From Vicingaceae bacterium (GTDB taxonomy: Bacteria; Bacteroidota; Bacteroidia; Flavobacteriales_E; Vicingaceae), in NCBI GenBank assembly GCA_028245195.1, contig JAOKCF010000001.1:416326-480325 (forward strand): a stretch of DNA of 64,000 nucleotides, read 5' to 3'. The position numbers were made by a program, and so were the translations under genes. The notes under the pieces were generated by a model that was not told the DNA's origin, searched no databases, and worked only from the letters and a program-made list of their open reading frames with translations. How positions within the stretch are numbered: the first letter of the stretch is position 1; each line of letters starts with the position of its first letter. Positions 17,834 through 27,308 of the stretch are shown piece after piece.

Positions 17834-18754
17834 ATGGTTGAATTGAGAATAGATACAATCTTCGATAGAAGTGCCTTCACTCAAAACCAAATTGGCACTT
17901 CTGATTCAATCGAATTTGCCCAAAACATCCCTATCTATTCGCCAATGGATTTAGGGTACTTTGGATTTGACAATGAGTTATGTGATGAGGCTTCCATTTT
18001 AAGAGTAGCATTTTTCTGTCATAACATCATTACAAATGGTGATGATTCTGAAATGAACACAAGTGAAGAAGAAATAGCAAACACCCCACTAGATTCAGTC
18101 ATTAAGTATTTTGACACAAACAAATGGATAGGGCAATGTGCTAAATACGATGAATTTGCTAAAAATATTTATGCAAAATATGGTTATAAAACAATTACTG
18201 TAAACCCTTTACTTTTTGGAAAAACTGACTCATTAGGACATATATACACTATTGTATATTCGCCTTATTCTAAGACGTATTATCCAATTGACATACAAAA
18301 TAATTGTTATTGGAGGCTAGACGATGGGCAAATAGCTGACTTCAAGTCTATAATTATAGGCGTCAACTATTCAAGAGAATACATTGACACAATTAATGGC
18401 AGAAAAAATATTATATCAAGCTCATTGAACTATACCCCTCTAATCTTTAAACTTGACAGGAAAGTTCAAGTCATTTCATTACAAGGCACGAATAAGACAT
18501 TTAAAGATATCAAGTATAATTCTTTTTCCAAATCAGGAACTAACTTCATTTACAGAAGCATAATCAAACCAGCGGAAGATATTCGACCTAATAATTATAT
18601 GTATCGAACATCAAAAAAAATAAAAACAGAGTCTCCATCTTGGGAAGATTTTATTTTTAATGCAGGCATCTTAACTGATAATGGAGAAATTAAAAAAAGG
18701 TTGTTTTACGGTGACGACCAGGCACTAAAAGGTTTATGGAACTCAATCGAATAA
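17834..18754 (+). CDS. transglutaminase-like protein of unknown function, probably 5'-damaged
   Basis: I do not recognise the family by sequence. Cys102 (WIGQCAKYDEFAKNIY), His136 (SLGHIYTIVYS) and Asp153 (YYPIDIQNN) have the order and spacing of a transglutaminase-type Cys-His-Asp triad, each in the expected context (helix after Cys, strand at His, strand at Asp). The frame is open upstream to 17756, where a TGA separates it from a signal-peptide-like start at 17693. So the ancestral protein was probably exported, and this 306-residue product may be a remnant. Translation could restart at ATG 17834. The surrounding genes are also decayed. Confidence 0.55.
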   Translation: MVELRIDTIFDRSAFTQNQIGTSDSIEFAQNIPIYSPMDLGYFGFDNELCDEASILRVAFFCHNIITNGDDSEMNTSEEEIANTPLDSVIKYFDTNKWIGQCAKYDEFAKNIYAKYGYKTITVNPLLFGKTDSLGHIYTIVYSPYSKTYYPIDIQNNCYWRLDDGQIADFKSIIIGVNYSREYIDTINGRKNIISSSLNYTPLIFKLDRKVQVISLQGTNKTFKDIKYNSFSKSGTNFIYRSIIKPAEDIRPNNYMYRTSKKIKTESPSWEDFIFNAGILTDNGEIKKRLFYGDDQALKGLWNSIE

Positions 18755-18822
18755 AACGATGTGGCTAACATTTTATAAACAACATTAAACCATTCGCTGG
18801 TACTTAACGTTAATGAACAACC

Positions 18823-19242
18823 ATGAAAAAATACTTAACAGCATTTCTCTTATTTCAATTGCTACTTGGGATCACAGGCTGTGATAGGCCTAAATGTGAT
18901 AATAGCAATCCAATATTTGAAAGTAACACTCCAGATTCAAAATTGTATAAAGATGAGTTAGTTCGTCAACTAACAATTATAGATGACCAAGAACTAACCT
19001 ATTGGCTCCAGAAGTATGAAGACAGAAATGGAGAAGAATCTTTATACTTCAACATTCAAGGAGATGGCTTATGCGCCATACTTCATCTAACGGTAAAAAA
19101 TTGGAATAAATTAGAAGATGTTAGAGATCGGAATGGAGTTGGACGAAGAGGAGCCGAATTCACCAACTTAGAGTTTGAAATTAATCAAGACTCAACTACT
19201 ACTCAATTTATTTACCAAACCTATGACCGACTTATTGACTAA
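18823..19242 (+). CDS. small lipoprotein of unknown function
   Basis: A 139-residue predicted lipoprotein: Lys-Lys start, hydrophobic stretch and lipobox GITGC with Cys20. After the signal it is rich in Asp, Glu and Asn, with the segment LTYWLQKYEDRNGEESLYFNIQGDGLCAILHLTV resembling an NTF2- or cystatin-like fold, though this is only a pattern guess. Its stop overlaps the start of the leucine-rich-repeat frame, hinting at coupling. It lies in the patch of decayed genes but itself looks intact. Confidence 0.6.
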   Translation: MKKYLTAFLLFQLLLGITGCDRPKCDNSNPIFESNTPDSKLYKDELVRQLTIIDDQELTYWLQKYEDRNGEESLYFNIQGDGLCAILHLTVKNWNKLEDVRDRNGVGRRGAEFTNLEFEINQDSTTTQFIYQTYDRLID

Positions 19243-19612
19243 TGTTAACTTGACAGATGTAACAAGTTTACATTTAAGAAATTTAGAACTCACCTCTGCA
19301 GATGCCATTTCAATTGCTAGCGAGCTCAAGACAAACTCAACATCAAAACTAACTTCAATTAGTTTGATTTACAACTCAATAGGTGATGTGGGCGCAATTG
19401 CTCTTACTGAAATTTTTTCCAAATCCATTCAAGTAATTGGGATGGTAGGTTGCTGAATTGGTGACCAAGGCGGCAGAGCAATTCTGAAATGGGCTAAGAA
19501 TGCGTCACAACTTCGGATGATTTGTATCGAGCAGAATAATTTTTCGGCAGCTATGAAAAGTGAATTTGAAACATTTCAAAAGAGCCTTCCTAGCGTTATG
19601 ATAGTAACCTAA
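19223..19612 (+). pseudogene. leucine-rich-repeat protein with an in-frame TGA
   Basis: LRR fragment of the ribonuclease-inhibitor type, seen in LTSISLIYNSIGDVGAIALTE. The frame meets TGA at 19454-19456 and then continues with the expected next repeat, IGDQGGRAILKWAKNASQLR, ending at TAA 19610-19612. The stop falls where the repeat needs a variable residue before IGD, so a single base change explains it. ATG 19223 overlaps the lipoprotein stop; another in-frame ATG lies at 19175. Probably a decayed gene. Confidence 0.65.
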
Positions 19613-19720
19613 ATCACATTCATCAAAAAGAGTATTCGTTTTTCTATTTCCAGTTTTTACTTGTTTATATCTTGTTCCTAAATTGGTTCTACTCCCTTAA
19701 AAAAACACAACTGGTAGAAG

Positions 19721-19728
19721 TAAATTTG
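19721..19728 (+). promoter_or_regulatory. putative thyA -7 element
   Basis: TAAATTTG, an exact TAnnTTTG match, 24 bases before the thyA ATG. No TTG at standard spacing. Confidence 0.4.
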
Positions 19729-19751
19729 AGTAGAATTTAGATTTCATTCAA

Positions 19752-20546
19752 ATGCAACAATACCACGACTTATTACAACACATTTTAGCCCAAGGTGCGG
19801 TAAAAACAGATAGAACAGGCACAGGAACCAAGAGTGTATTTGGTTATCAAATGCGTTATAATTTGCAAGAGGGTTTCCCATTAGTTACCACAAAGAAGCT
19901 TCACCTCCGCTCTATTATTCACGAATTACTTTGGTTCTTAACTGGAGATACCAACATAAAATACCTGAAGAGTAATGGTGTTCGAATTTGGGACGAATGG
20001 GCAGATGAAGACGGGAATTTAGGTCCAGTTTACGGTTCGCAATGGAGATCGTGGCCTACCCCAAACGGCGGGTCTATTGACCAAATTCAAAAAATAATTG
20101 ACCAAATTAAAAATACTCCTGATTCAAGAAGAATTATTGTGAGTGCCTGGAATGTGGCAGAAGTCGAAAATATGGCGCTACCTCCTTGTCACGCATTTTT
20201 TCAGTTTTATGTTGCAGACGGAAAACTTTCTTGCCAATTGTATCAACGCAGTGCCGATACCTTTCTAGGCGTTCCTTTTAATATTGCATCCTACGCGCTT
20301 TTAACCATGATGGTTGCCCAAGTTTGCGGTTTGCAACCAGGTGACTTCGTGCACACATTAGGAGATTGTCACTTGTATTCGAATCATTTAGAGCAAGCAG
20401 AATTACAACTTTCTAGAGAGTTGCGCCCATTGCCAACTATGAAAATAAACCTCAAGGTAAAGAGTATTTTTGATTTTAAATTCGAAGATTTTACCTTAGA
20501 AAATTATGAGCCACATCCGCATATCAAAGCGGCCGTGGCAGTTTAA
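19752..20546 (+). CDS. thyA: thymidylate synthase
   Basis: Makes dTMP from dUMP, using methylene-tetrahydrofolate as carbon donor and leaving dihydrofolate. It is 264 residues long, the same as the E. coli enzyme. The nucleophile is Cys146 in [11 protein letters not shown], followed by the [17 protein letters not shown] segment. The gene is 12 bases upstream of dihydrofolate reductase, the enzyme that recycles its product. Confidence 0.98.
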   Translation: MQQYHDLLQHILAQGAVKTDRTGTGTKSVFGYQMRYNLQEGFPLVTTKKLHLRSIIHELLWFLTGDTNIKYLKSNGVRIWDEWADEDGNLGPVYGSQWRSWPTPNGGSIDQIQKIIDQIKNTPDSRRIIVSAWNVAEVENMALPPCHAFFQFYVADGKLSCQLYQRSADTFLGVPFNIASYALLTMMVAQVCGLQPGDFVHTLGDCHLYSNHLEQAELQLSRELRPLPTMKINLKVKSIFDFKFEDFTLENYEPHPHIKAAVAV

Positions 20547-20558
20547 TAATTCTTGAAT

Positions 20559-21059
20559 ATGAAAATCTCGCTCATCGTAGCAGCTTCAGAAAATAATGTT
20601 ATTGGTAGAGACAATGACTTACCCTGGAAATTACCAGATGACATGAAGTACTTTGTTCGCACAACAAAAGGGCATTGTATTTTAATGGGACGAAAGAATT
20701 TAGAATCATTTGGCAGACTGCTCCCTAATAGAACTAATATCTTATTGACAAGAGATGCATCTTATACATTTGAAGGTGCTGAAATATTCACTGACCTTCA
20801 AAAGGCAATTGAGTTTGCAAAAAATAGCGGAGAAGTTGAGTTGATGGTTATAGGAGGAGGTGAAATTTATCGGCAATGCATGCCTTTTGCAGATCGGATT
20901 TACATTACCAGAGTCCACGCAGAAATTGACGGCGATGTTTATTTTCCAGAATTAGACCCTAATATTTGGGAGTTGAAAACAGAAGGATTTCACGAGAAAG
21001 ATGAAAAACATAATTACGCTTTCACCTTTCAAACTTTTGAAAGAACAGAGATTGTATAA
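20559..21059 (+). CDS. folA: dihydrofolate reductase
   Basis: NADPH-dependent reductase regenerating tetrahydrofolate. Conserved features are the N-terminal IVAASENNVIG, the LPWKLPDDMKYF active-site region with Asp and Phe, the GRKNLESFGRLLPNR segment, and the GGGEIYRQ cofactor motif. I chose ATG 20559 over a TTG at 20553 because it gives the standard family start (MKISLIVAAS). It forms an operon with thyA. Confidence 0.96.
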   Translation: MKISLIVAASENNVIGRDNDLPWKLPDDMKYFVRTTKGHCILMGRKNLESFGRLLPNRTNILLTRDASYTFEGAEIFTDLQKAIEFAKNSGEVELMVIGGGEIYRQCMPFADRIYITRVHAEIDGDVYFPELDPNIWELKTEGFHEKDEKHNYAFTFQTFERTEIV

Positions 21060-21118
21060 ATAAAAAAGCGTCACTCCGAAACCTCGAAATAAGGCTTTTA
21101 CTTTAATTTAAACCTCGT

Positions 21119-22351
21119 TTAAGCAACTTTCAATTGCTTGAAAGCAGAGTTATCAAATTTGTTTTTTGCATATTTTAAATCAATGCGTATTTCTTTATCG
21201 GTTGACGTTGTATCGGTAGGCATATTAAACATATGATCAATTAAGATGGCCTCGCAAATTGAACGCAACCCTCTCGCACCTAATTTATATTCAATCGCTT
21301 TCTTAACAATGTAATCTAAAACTTCTTTATCGAATTTTAATTCAAAGCCATCCATCTCAAACAACTTCATGTACTGCTTCAAAATGGCATTTTTAGGTTC
21401 TGTCAAAATTCGCTTTAGTGCCTCTTCATTCAACGGCTCCAAATACGTTACAACAGGAATTCTACCAATCAATTCCGGAATTAACCCGAACGAACGAATA
21501 TCAGAAGGGATAACGTAACGTAAAAAATCTTCTTTTTCAATAACTTCAGTTTCCGTCTTCGCTTTAAAGCCCAAGGCGTTTGAATTCAATCGCTTTCCAA
21601 TTACTTTTTCTATCCCAGAAAAAGCTCCTCCACAAATGAACAGTATATTTTGTGTGTTGATAGATACTAGCTTTTGCTCTGGATGCTTTCGTCCTCCTTG
21701 TGGTGGAACACTTACAGATGAACCTTCCAATAACTTTAACAACGCTTGTTGCACACCTTCACCAGAAACATCTCTTGTAATGGAAGGGTTATCTCCTTTA
21801 CGTGCAATTTTATCTACCTCATCAATAAACACAATCCCCTTTTCAGCTTTTGCTACGTCGTAATCTGCAGCTTGTAATAAACGAGACAAAATACTTTCCA
21901 CATCTTCTCCAACGTACCCTGCTTCAGTCAATACTGTTGCATCTGCAATACAAAAAGGAACATCTAATAAACGCGCAATGGTTTTTGCTAATAATGTTTT
22001 ACCACTTCCCGTTTCTCCAACCAACATGATGTTGGACTTTTCTAATTCTATGTCTTTAATAACAGCTCCCTTTACCACCCTCTTGTAGTGGTTATACACC
22101 GCTACTGAAAGCACCTTCTTGGCATCTTCTTGTCCAATAACATATTCGTCAAGATGCTTTTTAATTTCAGCCGGTTTATGAATGGTAATGTTGAAATCCT
22201 TAGCCATTGGCTTAATTTCTTCTTTTACAATTTCGCCAGCTTGCACAATGCAGTTATCGCAAATGTGACCTGTTATACCCGCAATTAAAACATTAGTGTC
22301 TTTTTTATCTCGACCACAAAATGAACATTGGATTTTATTCTTTTCACTCAT
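21119..22351 (-). CDS. clpX: ATP-dependent Clp protease ATPase subunit ClpX
   Basis: AAA+ unfoldase that feeds substrates to ClpP. The N-terminal four-cysteine zinc domain ([10 protein letters not shown] ... HICDNC), Walker A GETGSGKT, Walker [11 protein letters not shown] and the [13 protein letters not shown] sensor region are all present. The ClpP-docking loop reads LGF in place of the usual IGF (SNALGF). It is 410 residues long. It lies 74 bases downstream of clpP, with a hairpin in between. Confidence 0.97.
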   Translation of the reverse strand: MSEKNKIQCSFCGRDKKDTNVLIAGITGHICDNCIVQAGEIVKEEIKPMAKDFNITIHKPAEIKKHLDEYVIGQEDAKKVLSVAVYNHYKRVVKGAVIKDIELEKSNIMLVGETGSGKTLLAKTIARLLDVPFCIADATVLTEAGYVGEDVESILSRLLQAADYDVAKAEKGIVFIDEVDKIARKGDNPSITRDVSGEGVQQALLKLLEGSSVSVPPQGGRKHPEQKLVSINTQNILFICGGAFSGIEKVIGKRLNSNALGFKAKTETEVIEKEDFLRYVIPSDIRSFGLIPELIGRIPVVTYLEPLNEEALKRILTEPKNAILKQYMKLFEMDGFELKFDKEVLDYIVKKAIEYKLGARGLRSICEAILIDHMFNMPTDTTSTDKEIRIDLKYAKNKFDNSAFKQLKVA

Positions 22352-22369
22352 AAGCTATTTCTATAGAAA

Positions 22370-22408
22370 AATTTAGCCCCGTCTCGAAAAACGGGACAGG
22401 GCTAAATT
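22370..22408 (-). terminator. hairpin between clpP and clpX (attenuator or processing site)
   Basis: Ten-base-pair outer stem (22370-22379 with 22399-22408), one internal mismatch, then a further stem of about six pairs closing on loop AAAAA. The T-run after it on the minus strand is weak, so it may reduce clpX transcription or serve as a processing site. Confidence 0.5.
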
Positions 22409-22425
22409 ACGTGATTTTGCGCGAT

Positions 22426-23088
22426 TTATTTTCGCACCAATATTTCGTCAATCATACCGTACTCCTTCGCTTCAGAAGAAGACATCCAATAATCTCGATC
22501 AGAATCTTTCTTAATTTTCTCAAACGGTTGCTTAGAGTGTTTTGAAATAATATCATACAACTCATCTTTAATTTTAAGCACCTCTTTTAAAGCAATCTCC
22601 ATATCAGAAGCCATTCCTTGCGTTCCGGCTGATGGTTGGTGAATCATTACTCTTGAGTGTGGCAGTGCAGTTCTTTTACCTTCAGCTCCTGCACACAATA
22701 ATACAGCGCCCATAGAGGCAGCCATACCAGTACAGATTGTTGCTACATCTGGTGCAATGTACTGCATGGTATCATAAATTCCCAAACCTGCATATACTCC
22801 ACCTCCAGGAGAGTTTACATATATCTGGATATCTTTTTTAGCATCTGCAGATTCTAAGAATAACAGCTGTGCTTGAATAATATTGGCCATTTGATCGTTC
22901 ACCCCGGTTCCCAAAAAGATGATTCGATCCATCATCAAACGAGAAAACACGTCCATTTGAGCAACATTCAAAGAACGCTCCTCAATAATGTAAGGAGTCA
23001 TTGATGCTTCTACGTAGTTCTCTACTTGCATGCTATTTAACCCTTGATGCTTTGTAGCGTATTTTTTAAATTCTTTTCCGAAATCCAT
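22426..23088 (-). CDS. clpP: ATP-dependent Clp protease proteolytic subunit
   Basis: Serine protease that forms the Clp degradation chamber. The catalytic triad is complete: Ser125 in GMAASMGAVLL, His150 in VMIHQPSAG and Asp199 in KDSDRDYWM. It is 220 residues long. The gene follows the trigger factor gene by eight bases, the classic tig-clpP-clpX order linking folding and degradation. Confidence 0.97.
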   Translation of the reverse strand: MDFGKEFKKYATKHQGLNSMQVENYVEASMTPYIIEERSLNVAQMDVFSRLMMDRIIFLGTGVNDQMANIIQAQLLFLESADAKKDIQIYVNSPGGGVYAGLGIYDTMQYIAPDVATICTGMAASMGAVLLCAGAEGKRTALPHSRVMIHQPSAGTQGMASDMEIALKEVLKIKDELYDIISKHSKQPFEKIKKDSDRDYWMSSSEAKEYGMIDEILVRK

Positions 23089-23096
23089 AAAGTATA

Positions 23097-24455
23097 TTAT
23101 TTAGTTCTCTTTTTCTCAGCTAATTTAACGAAATCATCGTAAGACACTTCCTTCTCCCTGATTTTCGCTGTATCGTTATAAAACGTTCTCAACTTAGATG
23201 CATATAACTGCTCATATAACCGTTTAGCTTCCTCTTGGTTCTCTAAAACTCTATTTGCAGTTTCTTCCATTTCGGCATCTTCCATCATGTTACCACCCAT
23301 TCCAGATAATTGCTGAGCAATTAGTCCTTTCGTGTGAGCAATAACTTCATCCTTTGTTACCTCAATTTTATTGTCTTTGATCAGTTTGTTTTCAATCAAC
23401 TGCCATTTTAAGCCCATCGCATATTGCTCATATTCTGAATCAATTTGCTCCTTCGTAATTGGCTTTTCGTTCGCAGTCATTAACCACTTTTTCATGAACG
23501 AATCTGGCAAGGCTAATTTTGCCTTTTTAATTAAATAGTCTTGAACATCTCTTTCAAACAATTGCTCAGCATTTTGAGCGAAAGACGTTTCCATTTCTGC
23601 TCTCAACTTATCCTCCATTTCAACTTTCGATTTCACGGTATCTTTCCCGTAAATTTTGTCGAAAAACTCTTGGTTAAATTCAGCAGCTTCCATTCTGTTT
23701 ATTTTAGAAATGGTGTACTGAAATTCTGACAATTGATCTTTAATGTATTGATCATCAATCCCTAACCAAGCAGCTACATATTTAGCATCAGCAATGTCTT
23801 GTGGCTTCACCTTAACGACATCACCTACTACTTTGCCAATAAATTTCTTTTGATCTTTCTTATCGTTTACTGTTCGAATATTGACAACAGTTTCGTTTGA
23901 AATACCACCTTCTTTAAGCGCTTTACCGTCTAACTCTTCCCACTTGCCGAAAAGCATGTCTTCTTCTTCAGATTTATCAGCCTCGCCCATTTTACCATAT
24001 CGCTTAGCAATTTCAGTAATCTGTTGGTCAATCATTTTCTGATCTGCCTTAATCTTTAATTTCTCGAACTTGTCTTTCTCTGTAATTTCAACTATCACTT
24101 CTGGGGCTAAACCAATCTCATAGGTAAACGAGAAATCTTTTTGATTCTCCCAATCTATTGCTGCAGCATCTTCCTTTTTAGGGAGTGGATTTCCAAGAAC
24201 ATCTAGTTTGCTCTCGCTGATAAACTTGTATAGGTTGTCAGAAAGGGTTTTGTTAATCTCATCCACTAACAAGTTGGTTCCAACCATTTTCTTTACCATG
24301 CCCATTGGCACCATACCTTTTCTAAATCCAGGTAAGTTGGTTTGCTTGCGGTGTCTTCTTAAAGCAGACTCTACTTTTTCTTTGTAGTCTGCTTCTTTAA
24401 TGTTGATAGTAATTTCAGCGTTAAGCTTATCAATGTCTTTTTTAACTACTTCCAT
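23097..24455 (-). CDS. tig: trigger factor, ribosome-associated chaperone
   Basis: Chaperone that binds nascent chains at the ribosome exit. The ribosome-docking signature is present as NLPGFRKGMVP. The central peptidyl-prolyl isomerase domain is divergent, as in other Bacteroidota. The start is ATG 24455 (MEVVKKDIDKLNAEI), which gives the family N-terminus; a longer frame from 24509 would overlap the tRNA gene region and adds an unrelated sequence. It is first in the tig-clpP-clpX unit. Confidence 0.93.
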   Translation of the reverse strand: MEVVKKDIDKLNAEITINIKEADYKEKVESALRRHRKQTNLPGFRKGMVPMGMVKKMVGTNLLVDEINKTLSDNLYKFISESKLDVLGNPLPKKEDAAAIDWENQKDFSFTYEIGLAPEVIVEITEKDKFEKLKIKADQKMIDQQITEIAKRYGKMGEADKSEEEDMLFGKWEELDGKALKEGGISNETVVNIRTVNDKKDQKKFIGKVVGDVVKVKPQDIADAKYVAAWLGIDDQYIKDQLSEFQYTISKINRMEAAEFNQEFFDKIYGKDTVKSKVEMEDKLRAEMETSFAQNAEQLFERDVQDYLIKKAKLALPDSFMKKWLMTANEKPITKEQIDSEYEQYAMGLKWQLIENKLIKDNKIEVTKDEVIAHTKGLIAQQLSGMGGNMMEDAEMEETANRVLENQEEAKRLYEQLYASKLRTFYNDTAKIREKEVSYDDFVKLAEKKRTK

Positions 24456-24510
24456 TGTAAAATTTTGTTTAAAAAAAATGGCGTAAAACAAAAGCCTTAC
24501 GCCATTCAAA

Positions 24511-24595
24511 TGGTGCGGATGGAGGGACTCGAACCCACACGCCGTGAAGCACTAGATCCTAAGTCTAGCATGTCTACCAATTTCATCACATCCGC
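24511..24595 (-). tRNA. tRNA-Leu (anticodon TAG)
   Basis: Read on the minus strand, the 7-bp acceptor stem GCGGATG pairs with CATCCGC; the anticodon stem CTAGA/TCTAG holds loop CTTAGGA with anticodon TAG (24559-24561); a variable arm follows, as expected for class II tRNA, then GTGGGTTCGAGTCCC as T arm. The 3' CCA is encoded (24511-24513). Confidence 0.97.
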
Positions 24596-24739
24596 TTTTC
24601 AATATAATAAGATCTCAACCCAACTAATTGGGGAGGGCAAAAGTACTAAATTTTCTAATAAATGAGAAAAAGCAAATCTGCTTTCAACAATTTTAATTTC
24701 ACTTAGGTTGTGTAATTTTCAAATTCTAAAAAATAGCTC

Positions 24740-25570
24740 ATGAAAATTAATCCGAAAGACGTCTCATTAGGTAAACTGCACAACACTTTACTAGGTTCCG
24801 TAGGTCCTAGACCAATAGCTTTTGCAAGCACCATTGATAAAGATGGCAACAGAAATTTAAGTCCATTTAGCTTCTTTAATGTGTTCAGTGCAAACCCACC
24901 TATTGCCATTTTTTCACCAGCTAAAAGTGGTCGAACAAACACACAGAAAGATACCTATCATAACGTCAAGGAGGTAGCGGAATGTGTCATTAACATTGTT
25001 AATTATCCTATTGTACAGCAGATGAGTCTTTCTAGCACCGCATATGGCCCTGAAGTGGATGAGTTTGTGAAAGCAGGACTAACTCCGATTGAATCAGAAA
25101 TGGTACGCCCTTTTAGAGTAAAGGAGTCTCCCGTTCAGATGGAGTGTATTGTAAAAGAAGTTTTAGAATTGGGTAATGAAGGTGGCGCCGGTAATTTGGT
25201 GATTTGTGAAGTAAAACTAATTCACATTGACGATGCCATTTTGAATGAAGAAGGCATGATTGACCAAAATAAAATTGACTTGGTTGGCAGAATGGGTGGA
25301 GATTATTACTTACGAGCCAGCGGCGATGCGTTATTTGAAGTGCCAAAACCAATTCGCCAAAAAGGAATAGGTGTAGACGCTTTACCAGAAGCCATTAAAA
25401 ACAGCACTATCTTATCAGGAAACGACTTAGGAATGTTGGGTAATGTGGAAGTATTGCCAGAAATTAGCACCTCTAGTTTTTCAGATAAATGGGAAGCTAA
25501 GCAAAAAGCCGCTCAACTATTATTGAAGGATGCGAAGATCGAAGAAGCTTGGAAAGTATTGGTAGGGTAA
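24740..25570 (+). CDS. flavin reductase-like domain (flavoredoxin-type) protein
   Basis: FMN-binding split-barrel protein of 276 residues. Characteristic segments are GPRPIAFASTIDKDGNRNLSPFSFFNVFSANPP and SGRTNTQKDTYHNVKEVAECVINI. The family includes flavin reductases and flavoredoxins; the substrate and partner here are unknown. It has about 80 extra C-terminal residues beyond the barrel, rich in charged residues. It is a single-gene unit with no obvious partner next to it. Confidence 0.82.
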   Translation: MKINPKDVSLGKLHNTLLGSVGPRPIAFASTIDKDGNRNLSPFSFFNVFSANPPIAIFSPAKSGRTNTQKDTYHNVKEVAECVINIVNYPIVQQMSLSSTAYGPEVDEFVKAGLTPIESEMVRPFRVKESPVQMECIVKEVLELGNEGGAGNLVICEVKLIHIDDAILNEEGMIDQNKIDLVGRMGGDYYLRASGDALFEVPKPIRQKGIGVDALPEAIKNSTILSGNDLGMLGNVEVLPEISTSSFSDKWEAKQKAAQLLLKDAKIEEAWKVLVG

Positions 25571-25634
25571 TTAATTGCATGTAAGCAGCGAATCTATCCG
25601 AAGGCGCATCCTACTACTTTTTACTTAGAACTTA

Positions 25635-27308
25635 ATTAAGAGAATTGAACTACTGCTTGCTATTGTCTTTAGCACTTCACTTTCTGCACAACACCAAGAA
25701 CACTTAGATATTGGCAATGTGAGAGCGTTAGTAAATTCGAATGGGCTTTTGTTTCATGACACAGCAACAAATCTTGCTGGTTTTGAGACTCCGAAAGGCG
25801 ATAGCATTAATAGAATCTACTTAGCTTCATTGTGGATGAGCTCTGCTGATTCGATAGCACCTGAAGTGTATAAGAATTCTTATGGTTACATGCCACTAAC
25901 AAACAAGTTCGCTATGAAAACTGGACCTGTTGACATTATCAATCAAACAATTGACACTTCCTCTAAATTTCAACGATTGTGGAAAGTTGAAAAAGATACT
26001 GTTGACTATCATATTGCCAATTGGAATCAACCCAATTACCAAATTCCGACTTCCATTTTGGAATGGCCTGGAAATGGAAACTCTAACACTGCAAAAGTAT
26101 TAGCCCCTTTTGAAGATATAGATGGAGATAGTATTTACGAACCCCACTTAGGAGATTATCCTATTATCAAAGGTGACCAGGCAATTTACCTGATCAGCAA
26201 TAGCTTCTCCAAACAACCAGTAGATAGATTTTACAGTGTTGTTCGCGATCCAAATTCCCCTTTCACAATCATTGATACAATAGCTGCCCGAATTCAAACC
26301 TTAATGCAGTTGGAGATTCACACCATGGTTTATGCTTTTACTAATCAGGTTGCTGAAATTGAAAATACCGTATTTGTTAATACAAAAATTTTTCATCGTT
26401 CAACAGACCCTGCTCTGAATCACAAAGACTTTCGACTATCGTTATACAATGATTTTGATATTGGCAATCAAAATGATGATTTTATTGGCACAGACACCAA
26501 TAGAAACATGACCTACGTTTACAACTCCTCAAACTTCGACGATGGTAACTCACTCGTTAAAGGTTACGGCAAAGATGTCGGGATTCAAGCACTAAAGTTG
26601 TTAGACACAAAATTGTCGGGATCAATTAGGTATGTAAAAGATAATTCATCTCAAGGTTGGAGTCATCAAGATTACCATCTTCTACAATATCAAAACTACA
26701 GATGGACGAATAGGCGACCAATATATTATGGGGGGGGGAACGGATTTAATACATGCTTGGACACTTCCAGGACTAGTGCCTTGTACTTCCCTGGCGACCC
26801 TGCTCTAGTTAATGACCCTAATCAATGGACGGAATTAAATTTTTGTCCTGCAGACACTAGCTTTAAGAATACTCCAAGTGATCAGGTAGTTTTATCTACA
26901 GCCAATGTTGCCAAAACTTTTACTATTGGCACAAGCATCGAACTGAATTACGCCTATGTTTTCGCTCAAGATACTAGTGGAGTTGTTGGCTCAATAACTG
27001 CGCTGCAAGTGGCAGCGGACTCTGTTCAGGATTTTTATGATCGTAAACAGTATGTTGGAATCTCAGAGGGTAAAGTTCAACAACAATTGGATTTTACGAT
27101 TTATCCAAACCCAGCTAACGAAATCATTTCAATTGAAACTGATCTTCGAATTTTTGAGGTGGAAATCATTAACCTTAAAGGTCAATTAATTCAACAGTTT
27201 CAAAACACTAAGACGTTGGATATTTCAACTCTAACTAGGGGCATTTACTTTGTAAAAATTCAAAGTGAATCGAAATTAGGTGTAATGCGATTAATAGTTG
27301 TCGATTAA
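25635..27308 (+). CDS. T9SS-exported protein of unknown function, start codon unclear
   Basis: Cell-surface or secreted protein with a type A T9SS sorting domain at the C-terminus (about the last 75 residues: LDFTIYPNPANEIISIE ... TLTRGIYFVKIQSE). The first start codon in frame is GTG at 25719, but the frame upstream of it encodes a clear signal peptide (IELLLAIVFSTSLSAQ) back to 25635 with no ATG, GTG or TTG. So either ATT (25635 or 25644) starts it or the ATG was lost. The middle has secreted-protein features (WPGNGNSNTAKVLAPFEDIDGDSIYEP). A G9 run lies within the gene at 26730-26738. Confidence 0.7.
   Translation: MKRIELLLAIVFSTSLSAQHQEHLDIGNVRALVNSNGLLFHDTATNLAGFETPKGDSINRIYLASLWMSSADSIAPEVYKNSYGYMPLTNKFAMKTGPVDIINQTIDTSSKFQRLWKVEKDTVDYHIANWNQPNYQIPTSILEWPGNGNSNTAKVLAPFEDIDGDSIYEPHLGDYPIIKGDQAIYLISNSFSKQPVDRFYSVVRDPNSPFTIIDTIAARIQTLMQLEIHTMVYAFTNQVAEIENTVFVNTKIFHRSTDPALNHKDFRLSLYNDFDIGNQNDDFIGTDTNRNMTYVYNSSNFDDGNSLVKGYGKDVGIQALKLLDTKLSGSIRYVKDNSSQGWSHQDYHLLQYQNYRWTNRRPIYYGGGNGFNTCLDTSRTSALYFPGDPALVNDPNQWTELNFCPADTSFKNTPSDQVVLSTANVAKTFTIGTSIELNYAYVFAQDTSGVVGSITALQVAADSVQDFYDRKQYVGISEGKVQQQLDFTIYPNPANEIISIETDLRIFEVEIINLKGQLIQQFQNTKTLDISTLTRGIYFVKIQSESKLGVMRLIVVD

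Noticed and set aside
17753-19456. TGA read as selenocysteine or another amino acid
   Set aside because: Two TGAs occur in two poorly conserved genes, while clear housekeeping genes here use TGA as a true stop (for example mlaE at 599-601). No Sec machinery or hairpin context was seen.
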